Source: Beta vulgaris subsp. vulgaris
Lineage: Eukaryota; Streptophyta; Magnoliopsida; Caryophyllales; Amaranthaceae
Assembly: GCF_026745355.1 (NCBI RefSeq)
Contig: NC_079202.1
Coordinates: 52,106,209-52,170,208 of the forward strand
Direction of reading: 5' to 3'
Length of the DNA stretch: 64,000 nucleotides
A program made the position numbers and the translations under genes. The notes under the pieces are model-generated. The model searched no databases, was not told the DNA's origin, and saw nothing but the letters and a program-made list of their open reading frames with translations. Shown in pieces: positions 11,531 to 22,900 of this stretch (position 1 is its first letter; every line of letters starts with the position of its first letter).

Positions 11531-11936
11531 GATCAAGGGAATAACCCAACGAACAAACCCTCATTCCCCTCACTCTACTTCACACCTAACCCTAACTCCT
11601 CTTTCTTCACTCTTCGCTTCTCAAAAACAGCCATCACCACTTCGCTTTTCAAACCACCGCCACTCTAGCTCCTTTCAAACACCCACGATCCTGCATTCCT
11701 ACCCTTCTCTCAATCTTCGTCGGTGCTTTAAATCTTTGTCGATGCTTTCAATCCTCGTTGTTGCTTCCAGCCTTTGTTGCCAACAACCACCAATAGGCAA
11801 CAACCAACAATTTCGTCGCACACCGATGCAAAATATAGCAACAACCAACAATGTTCGTTTTCTTATTCATAAATGTTCTATTTTGTATTGTGGGAGCACA
11901 ACTTACTCCTGGGAGCACAATGCACGCATTGCTTAG
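11490..11936 (+). other. open frame inside the CACTA remnant, probably not a gene
   Basis: A 148-codon frame starts in the subterminal repeats and runs through CT-rich sequence resembling a 5' leader. The Ser/Pro/His-rich translation matches no domain I know. It could be captured host sequence or the leader of a lost transposon gene. Confidence 0.25.
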
Positions 11937-12338
11937 ATACAATCATAACTAACACTCGTGTACTTTCATATAGGTTTTAACGATTATGAATAGTATAGAT
12001 GCATCATGGTATAGTTAGGGAGGATCGAGAATATATGTGAATGTGGTTTGTATATTGGTGATTCAATGAATCAAGAAAATGACTAGAAAAAATGTACTAA
12101 ATTTAAGAATTTTTATTACTACGGACAAAAACGTCATAAAAACAGATGTATCTATCATGTATAAAGATTAATATGTGTCTCATGAATACGTGGAAATTAA
12201 TGTGTTCCATGAAGTAAAAATGAAACCCAGAAAAATGTAAGGAATGAATTGAAAATAATGATTCAAATCAGGGGCAAATTTGGCATAGAAAACCTACTCA
12301 AAAATCTTGAAGATGGTAGGCCTTTTTATACAGATGAC

Positions 12339-12854
12339 TAGGGGAATTCATGGGTGGTTAACCGTCAATTTGGTAATTGAAAATTTCGGTTTGCTCTTTT
12401 TGTAAATTGTAACTATAACCGTTTAAGCAATTAACCACTTTTTCAGTACGGTTTTTGGTTAATCATTAATCGTTATTTAAGTTATACTATTATAATTTAC
12501 TTAATGTTTAGATATAATTTTTAATTTTTTGTGCATATATTTTAAAATTATATATACTCTAATATAAAATATATTTTAAAGTGGATAATTAATCTATTGT
12601 AAAATATGACTAACACTAGAATTTACTCCATTTCCTAATTATAGTGTTTATATTAGTATTAAAATTTTCAAATAATCACATACTTCCTTTAATTGTTGTA
12701 ACTTAGACAAATATTAAAATTAATGTAATTTTTGAAAATGCGGTTCGGTAACCGTACCATTGAAATATTTTTTTTTATTGATATATTTACCACCTATTTT
12801 GATCGATTTTCGATATTTCGATATTTCGGTACGGTTTTTTAATGAACATCTCTA
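12339..12854. mobile_element. hAT-like non-autonomous element, decayed
   Basis: The left end TAGGGGAATTCAT and right end ATGAACATCTCTA are imperfect inverted repeats (TAGGGGAATTCAT against TAGAGATGTTCAT). The interior is very AT-rich, with facing GGTTAACCG and CGGTTTTTTAA blocks. The 8-bp flanks do not match well, so the assignment is tentative. Confidence 0.4.
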
Positions 12855-13123
12855 GGTAGGACTATGACTAGCTAGGAATAACCTCCTCAAACTTAGGAAA
12901 AGGCTATGTAATGGTCAACAGAACTTTATATTTATTCCACTTATCATGTTAATTCTGTGGCTCCCTAGCATCTATAATCCGTGAAGCATGCACAACCTTT
13001 CAACTAATCATCATACATTTCTGAGAAAGATGTAATTGTAATAGATAGAAAATGACCAATATTGATGTTAACGTAACCTTTGTGTATTGTTGCTTAATTC
13101 CAAGCCAAAATTATCTTTAAACG

Positions 13124-14077
13124 ATGTCAAAATTCAATTCTTATGAACACCTCAAGATTTCTCTTAACAACGATGGCACACTGAATCGTCTTACTAAAAT
13201 GCCTAAAATATCAGCAAATCCTAATCCTGGTCAAGGAGAATTTGTAGCATCTAAGGATGTGACAATAAACAATGAAACAAAAACATGGATTAGAATTTAT
13301 TGTCCCACCAAATTAGCTGCAAATGATGGAAATGTGGCAAGACTCCCTATTATGATCTATTATCATAGTGGGGGTTGGATTGATCATAGTGTAGCTGATC
13401 TCTTCTACCATGAAAGATGCCTTCAATTTGCACGAGATCTTCCAGCTATAGTTATATCCTTAGAATATCGATTGGCCCCTGAACATAGACTTCCTGCACA
13501 ATATGAAGATGCTATGGATACCATTTTATGGATTCAACAACAAGCATTAGATCCCAAAGGTGAGCAATGGCTCAAGGATTATGGAGATTTTTCGCGGTGT
13601 TATTTGGGAGGAAGGGGAAATGGCGCGAACATAGCCTATAATGCATGCCTTAAGGCCATCCAAGTTGATCTAAATCCATTGACAATCTCTGGGATAATTC
13701 TAAACCAACCCATGTTAAGTGGAAATCAAAGGACTAAATCTGAGTTAAAGTATGCATGTGATGAGTTATATCCCTTGCCAGTATGGGATTTAATGTGGGA
13801 ATTGGCATTACCTAAAGGAACAGATAGAGATCATAGGTATTGTAATCCTATGAAGGATCCTATGTTACAAAGTAAGATATGCAAATTAGGAAGGTGTTTA
13901 GTTATTGGATATAGCATGGATCCTATGGTTGATAGACAACAAGACTTTGTTTCTATGTTGATGGGTTGTGGTGCAAAAGTTGAGGCTCATTTTGATGTTG
14001 GATTTCATGGGGTTGATTTGGTGGATTCTAAACGAGGTTCTTACAATTTACAGCTTATTAAGGATTTTGTTAAGTAA
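13124..14077 (+). CDS. carboxylesterase-like protein lacking the catalytic serine (probable pseudoenzyme)
   Basis: Single exon, 317 aa, a clear paralogue of the protein at 9129-10887 over its whole length. The oxyanion motif HGGG is HSGG (81-84). The nucleophile elbow GSSSG aligns with GRGNG (163-167), so the catalytic Ser is Gly165. The other two triad positions remain: D266 (in SMDPMVDRQ) and H295 (in VGFHGVDL). The frame is open with no stops or frameshifts and the fold-defining blocks (YRLAPEHRLPAQY, CNPM) persist, so it does not look like an ordinary decaying pseudogene. The intron of the sister gene is absent at the homologous point (after AYNA). A non-catalytic role such as ligand binding is possible; in the same superfamily the gibberellin receptor GID1 is a non-hydrolytic derivative. 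That role is inference. By position it corresponds to Arabidopsis CXE9. Confidence 0.88.
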   Translation: MSKFNSYEHLKISLNNDGTLNRLTKMPKISANPNPGQGEFVASKDVTINNETKTWIRIYCPTKLAANDGNVARLPIMIYYHSGGWIDHSVADLFYHERCLQFARDLPAIVISLEYRLAPEHRLPAQYEDAMDTILWIQQQALDPKGEQWLKDYGDFSRCYLGGRGNGANIAYNACLKAIQVDLNPLTISGIILNQPMLSGNQRTKSELKYACDELYPLPVWDLMWELALPKGTDRDHRYCNPMKDPMLQSKICKLGRCLVIGYSMDPMVDRQQDFVSMLMGCGAKVEAHFDVGFHGVDLVDSKRGSYNLQLIKDFVK

Positions 14078-14370
14078 TAGTTTTCTTGTTTTTTGGCTAA
14101 ACAGAGATGATATTATAGATTTCTTAGTGTCAATGACTCAGTGTCATGTAGGCATGAGATGAAGTTGTTTAATCCTTGCCAATTTAAAGCTAGCTTCACT
14201 CATAGTTGATCGATAATTTTTCTTAAATGTAAGAATTCCATCCACAAAGTGTTGATGTTTTCTTCCTTTGCTTAGATTAATCTAAATACTACTCATGAAT
14301 TTTATGTATTTTATTTAGTTATAAGTATATGATGTACGATGACTATTTTAATGAAGGGCTTATTTATTGG

Positions 14371-14980
14371 ATTAGAAGTATTAGTTATGTAGAGTTCTAG
14401 TTCGGTTAGAATTCTATGTAATTTAGATGTTTTACTCCTAGCTTGTTAAGAGTTTGTTTTACTTTGGGGTTTTATTTTGATTACACTTTGATTTGCATTA
14501 GGAGTTTAATTACTTACTCGTGTGTTTGGATAGAATTTAGGCGTGTAGGTTTTAGTTTCTCTTGTTTGGTTTATTGTTTATCTTGTTTGGTTTGTTGTTA
14601 TCTTTAAGCTTATTAGTTGCATTAGAGCTAGGACTCTTATGTACTTTATATTTCAATTTTCAGCATTAATAAAAAGAATAATTGTTTTGAGTTTAACCTA
14701 TTCCTTGTGGAATTAACGTTTTAGGAGAGAATTCAAAGCTTTAGCAGTGAATGCAAGCCTAGTTATTATCAAACCTTGGTTAGGATTTGATAGTTTCATA
14801 TCCTTGTTACTTAGTTTTTTAATCATCAAACATAAAAATGTGTGATTAAGTGTTAAGGAACTCGACTTTACACCTTAAATAGTGATCAAGATTTACTTTC
14901 TTGGTTCAAGATTCATTCAAGATTCATCCAAGATTCATTCTTTTAATCAAGAATTTAAAGATAGCCTTTCACATCATTTG
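14371..14980 (+). mobile_element. LTR-like arm of a gypsy-type element, + orientation
   Basis: 14371-14680 is an inverted copy of 17753-18062, and 14681-14980 is an inverted copy of 15964-16262. Together they look like one LTR of about 600 bp, facing a related element in the opposite orientation. AATAAAAAGAA near 14668 could be its poly(A) signal. Confidence 0.6.
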
Positions 14981-15963
14981 GTGTGGCTGCTGGAATCATA
15001 AAGGAAACTTATTGGATTTTGAGGGCTTCACTCATGCTGTTGGGATCCACCACCTCGAAGTGTTGATCCAATCTGCTACTAGTCAAGTAAATCTGTTCGT
15101 GTGGACACATTACAAGTTGGAATTTAGATTTTCTTGGTTCGTTGGAAACATGACAAAGAGATATATATTTTGTTAAAAATTGAGCGTATTTGAACTAGCG
15201 ACAAATTCGCAACAATCAAATACAGCTGCGTCAAATTTCTGTCTCCCAGTTTGACACCATTAGATTGAGACGGCGTGTCACAAAGCATGTGATATCGGAA
15301 TTCGATTATTTTTGCCTCGTTGGACTCGTAGCATATTGAGGTTTGTTGTGTCAAAATTTTATTGTTCTAATAAGTATCGAGTTCAGTGCAGCGTTAAACT
15401 TCCATGACACTGCATCTGCCTGCTGCATCATAACCACCAGCTGGTTTCATGGCTAGCCTTGCTAGGCTAGAAGAAATCCAAGACAATCTTCAACGGTTAA
15501 GAAAAGTGTTCCAATCTTCCCCAGATACATGGCGTCTCCAATTACAACAACTATACAACCCACCTCCGAAGACATCTATTACAACCGTACGTCCCAATAC
15601 ATGGATTCATTGTTTGAAATGTTAAGGTTCTTGGTCATGAAGAACATCAATGCCCCAATGAAGATTACATTTCTAAGGAAAAATCATGCCTTGTTCTTTA
15701 CACAAGTGATTGAAGAAGAGAAGGTATCTTCGGATGGTTTCGTTCCAATAGTTCCCTCGTCGGATCAAGCTGTCATCCAGCATGAATCTTTGAATTGTCC
15801 CACTCCCCAAGATCCATCTTTTGACATTCAAGATGACTTAACGATTGCATCTTTGGCTTGTACAACCACCAAAGGTACGATCTTTGCTGCCTCATGTGCG
15901 ACTAAAACTCCAAGGAAGCGTTGGGTACCACCATATGACGCTACTGCTACTGATTTTTGTTTA
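14981..15963 (+). mobile_element. internal fragment of an LTR retroelement between inverted LTR arms
   Basis: A leader-like region is followed by an ATG at about 15449 opening a frame that starts MASLARLEEIQDNLQRL, a coiled-coil-like gag start. It shifts into the longer frame 15529-15972 (147 codons). No protease or reverse transcriptase motif occurs here. The fragment is non-autonomous or broken. Confidence 0.45.
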
Positions 15964-18062
15964 ATGATGTGAATTTGAAGGCTATCTTTGAATTCTTGAT
16001 TAAAAGAATGAATCTTGGATGAATCTTGAACCAAGAAGTAAATCTTGATCACTATTTAAGGTGTAAAGTCGAGTTCTTTGACACTTAATCACACGTTTTA
16101 TGATTGATTATTAGAGAAACTAAGTAACAAGGATATGGAATTATCAAATCCTAACCAAGGTTTGATAATAACTAGGGTTGCATTTACTGCTAAAGTTTTG
16201 GATTCTCTCCTAGAACGTTAATTCCACAAGGAATATGTTAAGCTCAAATAACAACTTAACTTTTCTTCATGATAATAGTCGAACATATATAAGGCACACA
16301 AGAGTCCTAACTCTAATGCAACTAACAAGCTTAAAGATAAAGCACAAACAAACAAGATAAACATCCTAGCTCACGCCTATATTAAAAGATAAACCAAGAA
16401 GACTCCTAACAAGACTCAATGACAAATGAATTAGACTCCTAAATATAATAGGATTCCCTTATCACTCAAACACCTAAAATAAAGAGTTATAAAGCAATAA
16501 AAATACATAATCTCCTAACAGAACTAGGAAACTACATAAGTGTCCTAACATAACTAGAACTTGTCATCAACATGCTACTTAACCACGCATCATACTCCCC
16601 TTGTAGGAAAAAAACTTGTCCTCAAGTTTAGTCTTCAAAACATGGAATTAAGTCACACGAAGGAAACGTTGCACATATGGCCATCTCCTAGCAACACTTT
16701 GAACGTCCCATAACCAACCTTCTCAACAACATCAAAGGGAACTTCATCAAGAGGTTCGCCATGCTTGTGACTCACGTGAAGTTTTTGAGCTGCAAGTGAC
16801 AACCAAACCTTATCCCCTACATCCATCTTGGTACCCTTGCGTAGTTGCAACAATTATTGTCGATGCTCCTTCTTGTTGCTTGCGGTTTCTAACACCTCAC
16901 TATGGCACGAACTTAAACACACATAAGCCCCATCTTGCTTCCCCTTGCCCTTGTCTTGCTCTGAAGAATGTCGTTTTGGTGGTAATGGTTCGAGGACCAA
17001 ATGCCTAGCATCCAAGAGCACTGAATACTCATTTGTTTTCCCATTATGAAGCACAAATCGATCACTTTGCCATGGCCTCTCAAGTAGTAAAGAACATGTT
17101 GTCATAGGTATGGCATCACACCATATATCATCATGATATTCACCAACCTTGAAATTAACCAAGGCTTGCTTTCTTACCCACACGCCACCTTCATCATTCA
17201 ACCAATTTAGCTTGTAAATATTAGGGGGCTTTCTTGTAGGCAATTGCCTTATCCACCATAGTTAAGGAACAAGCATTTGTACATGATCGACTGTTAATGA
17301 TAAAGGAACAAGCTTGATAATTGACTAAGCAAGTTGAGTGAAAAAGATTTTGCCTTTGAGCATCTTCTTGCTCATCTTGAAGTTCCGCCAACAAGGTCCT
17401 CCTTAACACCAACACTTAAAGAGCCTTCTCTGGACTACACTTGGCTTAGTTACTCCAAAACTCATCACTGGCCATCTCAACCATGTCGTGTTGTGATGCT
17501 ATATTGTGTTCTTGCTCACCCTCATCTGCCTTGGTTTGCACCAAGAAGTTGTAGTACTCTTCCCTCGACACCATGGCACGATTAGGCCAATTTCGAGCCA
17601 CATGCCCCAACCCTTGACACTTGAAACCCATGATTTTCTTCATGGCTGGTTCCTTGGAAGTTCCAATAGTGAGTGTTCCTTTCAAAACATCCATGACCTC
17701 TTGTGTGGTAGGCTTTGCAACCACGGAAAACATGTTGAAAAAACCAAAATAACTTCTTTTTATTAATGCTGAAAACTGAAATATAAAGTACATAAGAGTC
17801 CTAACTCTAATGCAATCAATAAGCATAAAGATAACAACAAACCAAACAAGATAAACAATAAACCAAACAAGATAAACTAGAACCTACACACCTAAATTCT
17901 ATCCAAACACATGAGTAAGTAATTAAAGTCCTAATGCAAATCAAACTGTAATCAAAATAAAGTCCCAAAGTAAAGCAAACTCTTAACATGATAGGAGCAA
18001 AACATCTAAATTACATAGAATTCTAATAGAACTAGAACTCTACATAACTAATACTTCTAATT
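15964..18062 (-). mobile_element. degenerate Ty3/gypsy-type retrotransposon
   Basis: Read on the - strand: a partial 5' LTR (18062-17753), a gag remnant (17826-17446) with a decayed zinc knuckle (KCQGLGHVARNWPN, later Cys lost), a protease/early pol-like frame (17243-16854, with YHDDIWCDAIPMTTCSLLL and KTNEYS), and an integrase C-terminal remnant (16853-16653, with GDKVWLSL and the ending FDVVEKVGYGTFKVLL). An LTR (16565-15964) follows. Reverse transcriptase and RNase H are missing. The frames are separated by stops, so it is a relic with a large internal deletion. Confidence 0.65.
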
Positions 18063-18905
18063 CACATCAAACAAGGCCAAAAATCATGGGAGTTGGGACT
18101 GGTTTGATAAATTTTCTTAGGAATTATAAAATGAGCTTCTTGTTTGGTTGACAAAAAATTTACAAAATCATAGATTTCTACTTCCTATAAATTTTTTGCC
18201 CACTCTACCCTAGATAAGTAGAGATTCCCTTGGAAAGTCACTTTTCCTATATAAATAATCAAACAACAATCTTCAATTCCTATGACTTCAATGCAGGAAT
18301 ATTATTTATATGTACTGCAATATCAAAAGATGTTTCACTTCCTATAAAATATATAGTGGGTTAAAGGAGTGTAAAAGAAATAAGATAATAATAGTAGAAT
18401 CATGTGAAAAATGAAAGTAATCAAATTAATTTGGACAAAAATAAAAGAAATATATTCAAACTATTATAGGATAGAGAGAATATTACATGATTCTTTTTTT
18501 CCTTCAAAAGACAATTATTTTTCCATCAAAAATTATTTTTCCAACAAAAAATTATTTTTCCATTGTTAAGAGGTAGTTTCAATCAAATAAAACTAACCAC
18601 TTTTCGTCAATTTTATTTTTCTTTATGCATCAGATATGCATTGCGTTTGTTTCCAAACTTGTACAACCTCCACTCCACAAAGAATGCAACACTTGCATAT
18701 GTCACGAATATTTAGGAGGGAATTAATTGGTAGAGGGGGTATGTGTTATTATTTATGTTAGGAAAAATTGACTTGAGTAATCCCAACTTTCACCCGTCTT
18801 CTCAAAATAATCCCGACTTTGGATTATTCCAAAATAATCCCAATTTTTGAGTGGACCTTCTTAAAATAAGCCAAACTATCTTTTTTTTGCCTGCACTGAA
18901 AATTA
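18063..18905. other. AT-rich intergenic stretch with MITE-like pieces
   Basis: At about 18067-18290 there are CAAACAAGGCC and CTTGTTTGGTTGAC blocks like the ends of the Harbinger-like MITE at 35747-36035, but a complete element cannot be delimited. No gene was seen. Confidence 0.35.
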
Positions 18906-19005
18906 TAGTAGCTATAACTAACTATGTTATATTTTTCTGACATATGCATATGTATATCTATTCAACAAAATTAAAAAAATATAACATAGTTAGTTATAGC
19001 TACTA
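18906..19005. repeat. perfect 31-bp inverted repeat with 38-nt loop
   Basis: The left arm 18906-18936 (TAGTAGCTATAACTAACTAT...) is the exact reverse complement of 18975-19005. The loop contains the palindrome CATATGCATATG. It could be a snap-back MITE core or the foldback of a small-RNA precursor. No TSD was recognised. Confidence 0.8.
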
Positions 19006-19983
19006 CTATTCTCATCATTGATATCCAATATAATAATATCTTTCATTAATTATTCCATATATATCAATTTTGTTAAATAAAGCTAAAAACAAATAGATAA
19101 ACCTATGCACTAGTTGCATAGTTTAGAAAAACCGATTATGTTAAATTAAGGAGATAAAAAAAAGTGTTTTGGATGTATTTTTTTCCATCTATAAAAGTGT
19201 TGCATTAATTACAAAACTATCTAAAAAGACAAACACCTTAATTTTGGACTGAAAAATATATAAACAAGACAAAAATCAAAGCATTGCAATTAAAAAAACC
19301 TAGACAAGAATAATACTCCCTTTGTCCTAAAATTTTTAGTTTCTATTTTTATTTTAGGTGTCTCAAAATATAGTTCTTGTTTCAATATTTAGTTCCACAT
19401 TTTTCCATAATTTGCTTACAAAAATTGTTTCCCTATCATTTATTTGCGTCTTGAAATTAGTTTTTTGCTTTGTTTATTCAACCCAAGTCTTACAATTAAT
19501 GCTTTTTCACCAATTATTCTTCATTCTCTTTTTCTAGCATCATCTTTTCTCATACAATATTTATTTAAATAAATAAAAAATATTTACTATCCTCTTTAGA
19601 TTTTATCTACCTTAATTCCCGTAAAAAACTAGAATCAGAAACTATATCTTAAAAAAGGAGAGATTTGTTTTTTTTTTTTTTATGCTTGAAGAGAAGAAGG
19701 GGAAGGAGGAAGTATCTTGTTGAACCGTTAAACTTAAAAGCATATCCATTTATCCGTCATGGATATGGACTTTTGGAGTTTCCCAATTCTAATATCCTAG
19801 GGGGTCCAAACTCTAAATAAAAGATCCCATAATTGAGACCCAAAAATCAAAATAGTACTCAACAACTATAAAAATAACAATAGAGTAGAAAAAGACCCTC
19901 TTCAACTCCCAAACCCAAAATCTCAAAACTCCATGATCCCATCATCACCAACCCAATTCTCCACTTAACCCCACCGCACCACC
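19006..19983. other. region upstream of the URT1-like gene
   Basis: AT-rich. The last 130 bases (19855-19983) are A/C-rich like a plant 5' UTR. A CTCCCTTTGTCCTAAAATTTTTAG block at about 19316 resembles a Stowaway end, but no clear partner end was found. Confidence 0.4.
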
Positions 19984-22900
19984 ATGAACGGTGGCGCCGA
20001 CGACTCTCCGCCACCATTCCACATCCCTCCGTCGCAACAACTTCCCAACAACAGCGGTGAATTTCTTCTACGCCTCGTACAAAACCGCCATCAACAACAA
20101 CAACAACAACCACCATGTTACCCACCTCACAATCACTTCTCATCTTCTCACACTCTCTCTCCTGATCCTGCTGTCGCCGCCGTAGGCCCTTCTATCCCCA
20201 TCAATTTCTCTCTCTCTCCTCAAACTCAAAACCCCAATTTCTTCCTTCAAGGGTTTCCTCGTCCTTCTTCTACTAATACGCCGTCGTTTTACACTGCTCC
20301 TCATCAACACTTCGATCTTCATCGTTTTCAGCAACACCAGAACTCTGGTGTTGAGCAACATAGTAAAGGGTTGTTTGGTAAAGTTGGGTTTTCTAGTACT
20401 AGTAGTAGTAATACTTCTTCTGCTGAACATGAGAGTTTGAGATTGAAGAAATTTGAGTTGGAATGGGGTTTATTGAAGGAACGTGAATTGGGTTTAGGTT
20501 TTGGGGTTGGGAGGGTTAATGGGTTTGATCCTAATCGGAGGATTGACCCTCGTGTGAATTGGGGTCAGGGTTTACCCGAGCAAAGGCGTTCGGGTCCGCC
20601 ACCGGGCTTTTCGAGTAAACCCGGTAATCAAAGGCGAGGTTTTGATGATACTTGCAATGTTGGTGGGGAAAGTAGTAGTAATTTTGGTGAATTGAAGAGG
20701 AATAATCATATGGGTTTGGGTTTTAATGGTAAAGATAGGAGGTTTTTGAGTGCTGATAATGGTAATGGTAATGTTAATGGTCTTACTAGACAAGTTGATC
20801 ACCCTGGTTTGCCTGCTGGGAGTAGTCTGCAATCAGTTTCGGCATCCGATATCGAACAGTCTATGCTGAATTTTCATGGTGGGTTGGTTGATGATGAGGT
20901 GAATCAAGATGATATTGATGATATGAGTGAACAGCTAGTGGATTCAGTTTTGGGAGAGGATCAGTCTGGTGAGAAGAATGATGCTAGTGCTAAGAAGAAG
21001 CATCAACGTGACAAGGTAAAATCTTGGTGCTTGTGCTTTTGTTTATGTTTTGCATTTGTTAAGGAATTGAGTTTAGGCAAATTGCACATTTATATGCCTC
21101 AATTGGATCAATGTATTATAGTATTATGCTATATTTATCATGCCTTTAGTAGAACTGAATAACAGGTGCGGATTTTGCTTGAATTATGGATTCTTTGATG
21201 TGGACTTAACCTCCGAAGTCCTATCCTTGATTGATGTGAACTTAACCACTCCATGTAAATAGAAAGGGTTGAAAAGAAGCTTGATTTTGTTTAATTTCGA
21301 CTAGAGCTGGATTGTGTTTGAGGAAATTTGTTTTGGGGACACATAACTTTTATGTGCACCTTTTTAGATTTTACTGTTAGTAGAGACTTTGGACGTAGTT
21401 GATGTTGTTTTTATGGCACAAACAATTTTTCTTGTTATGTACTCCATCCGGTCTTTACCCGTTTCTTTTGCACAATATTTTAGGAGAAACAATGTTGTGA
21501 GACATAGAAGGAAAGAGAAACTATTATTTTATGTTAAAGTTGAATGTATGTGATGGAAAGTTAGTGGTCCCATTCTAAAAATAGAAACAAAAGAAATAGG
21601 TAAACTAATAAGGGACATCTCAAAAAAGAATACGGGTAAACTAATAAAGATCAAAAGTAGTAATTTTTTATACTGAATTGGAGGTAATGATTTACGATTA
21701 TTTGGCTTTTGGAATTCGGACTGTAATGGACTAAATTTTAGTAGTTCAAACTTCGAACTACCTGTCTTTTGAATTGATCTTAAAGTAGCATACAACCGTA
21801 TTGGATTAGGATAAATTTGGAAACTGCCTCTCTGTTATCACAAGGGTAAGGCTGTTGAGATCTGGCGTCTCCAACCCTGTCAGTGACCGAGGTGGTGTCT
21901 GTTTGGGAGGTATTGGGTAATGCTAATGTTGATGTAAGTTCATCAATTTAAGGACCATGAGTTTTAAAGAATCAAGCTTTTAGGGAAAAGGTGAAACTGA
22001 AAAGTAATGATGGGAAAGAGAGAGAACCACATCACATAGCCATTGCTTGTATAATTTTGGGAGAGTATAAGAATTGCATGTTTTTATTTTTGGTACAATT
22101 TCAATGATCAAGCCTACCTGGTGAAGTGGCTTAGTGCAATATTGTTCCTTTCTTGTGATACTTAATTGACAGAATTATAAGGGTCTGTACGCCATTTTCT
22201 ATTACAATTTTTTTTTGAGGACATCTAGGTAACCTACTTGTAAGTTCTTTTATCGATGGTTCATTTTCATTTTCTTCCTCCTCTCTCTCTCTCTCTTTTC
22301 TTTCTCCTGTTTAAAGTAACTACTTTAGTGTACATCCATAGTGCTTATGCTTATTGACTGCTTAAATATTGCACTCAACAATTGTGTTTGCCATTAGGAT
22401 TTCAGATCAGATGCTAGAGGAAAATGGATTCTTTCCCAGAGGATAAGGAACTCTAGAAGGCTGATTGAATGTCGAAGAGACATAGATAGGTTGGATTCCC
22501 CTTTTCTTGCCATTTACGAGTCCCTAATACCAGCAGCAGAGGAAAAGGCTAAGCAAAAGCAGTTGATGACATTGTTGGAGAAACTTGTTTGCAAGGAGTG
22601 GCCTAATGCTAAGCTGTATCTTTATGGATCATGTGCCAATTCTTTCGGAGTCTCAAAAAGTGATATTGATGTTTGCCTTGCCATTGATGATCGAAATCTC
22701 AACAAGTCTGATATATTATTGAAATTGGCTGATATTTTACAGTCCGATAATCTCCAAGATGTGCAGGTAAATCTCTTTTTGTTTTTAATATTTTTTTCAT
22801 ATTTATATTTTAGCTGATATGCAGGTAAGTCTTGTTAATATTAGCAATCATTTCAGAAAATTTGCATATATTATTAGTGGTTTCGTACCATGCAAGGTTT

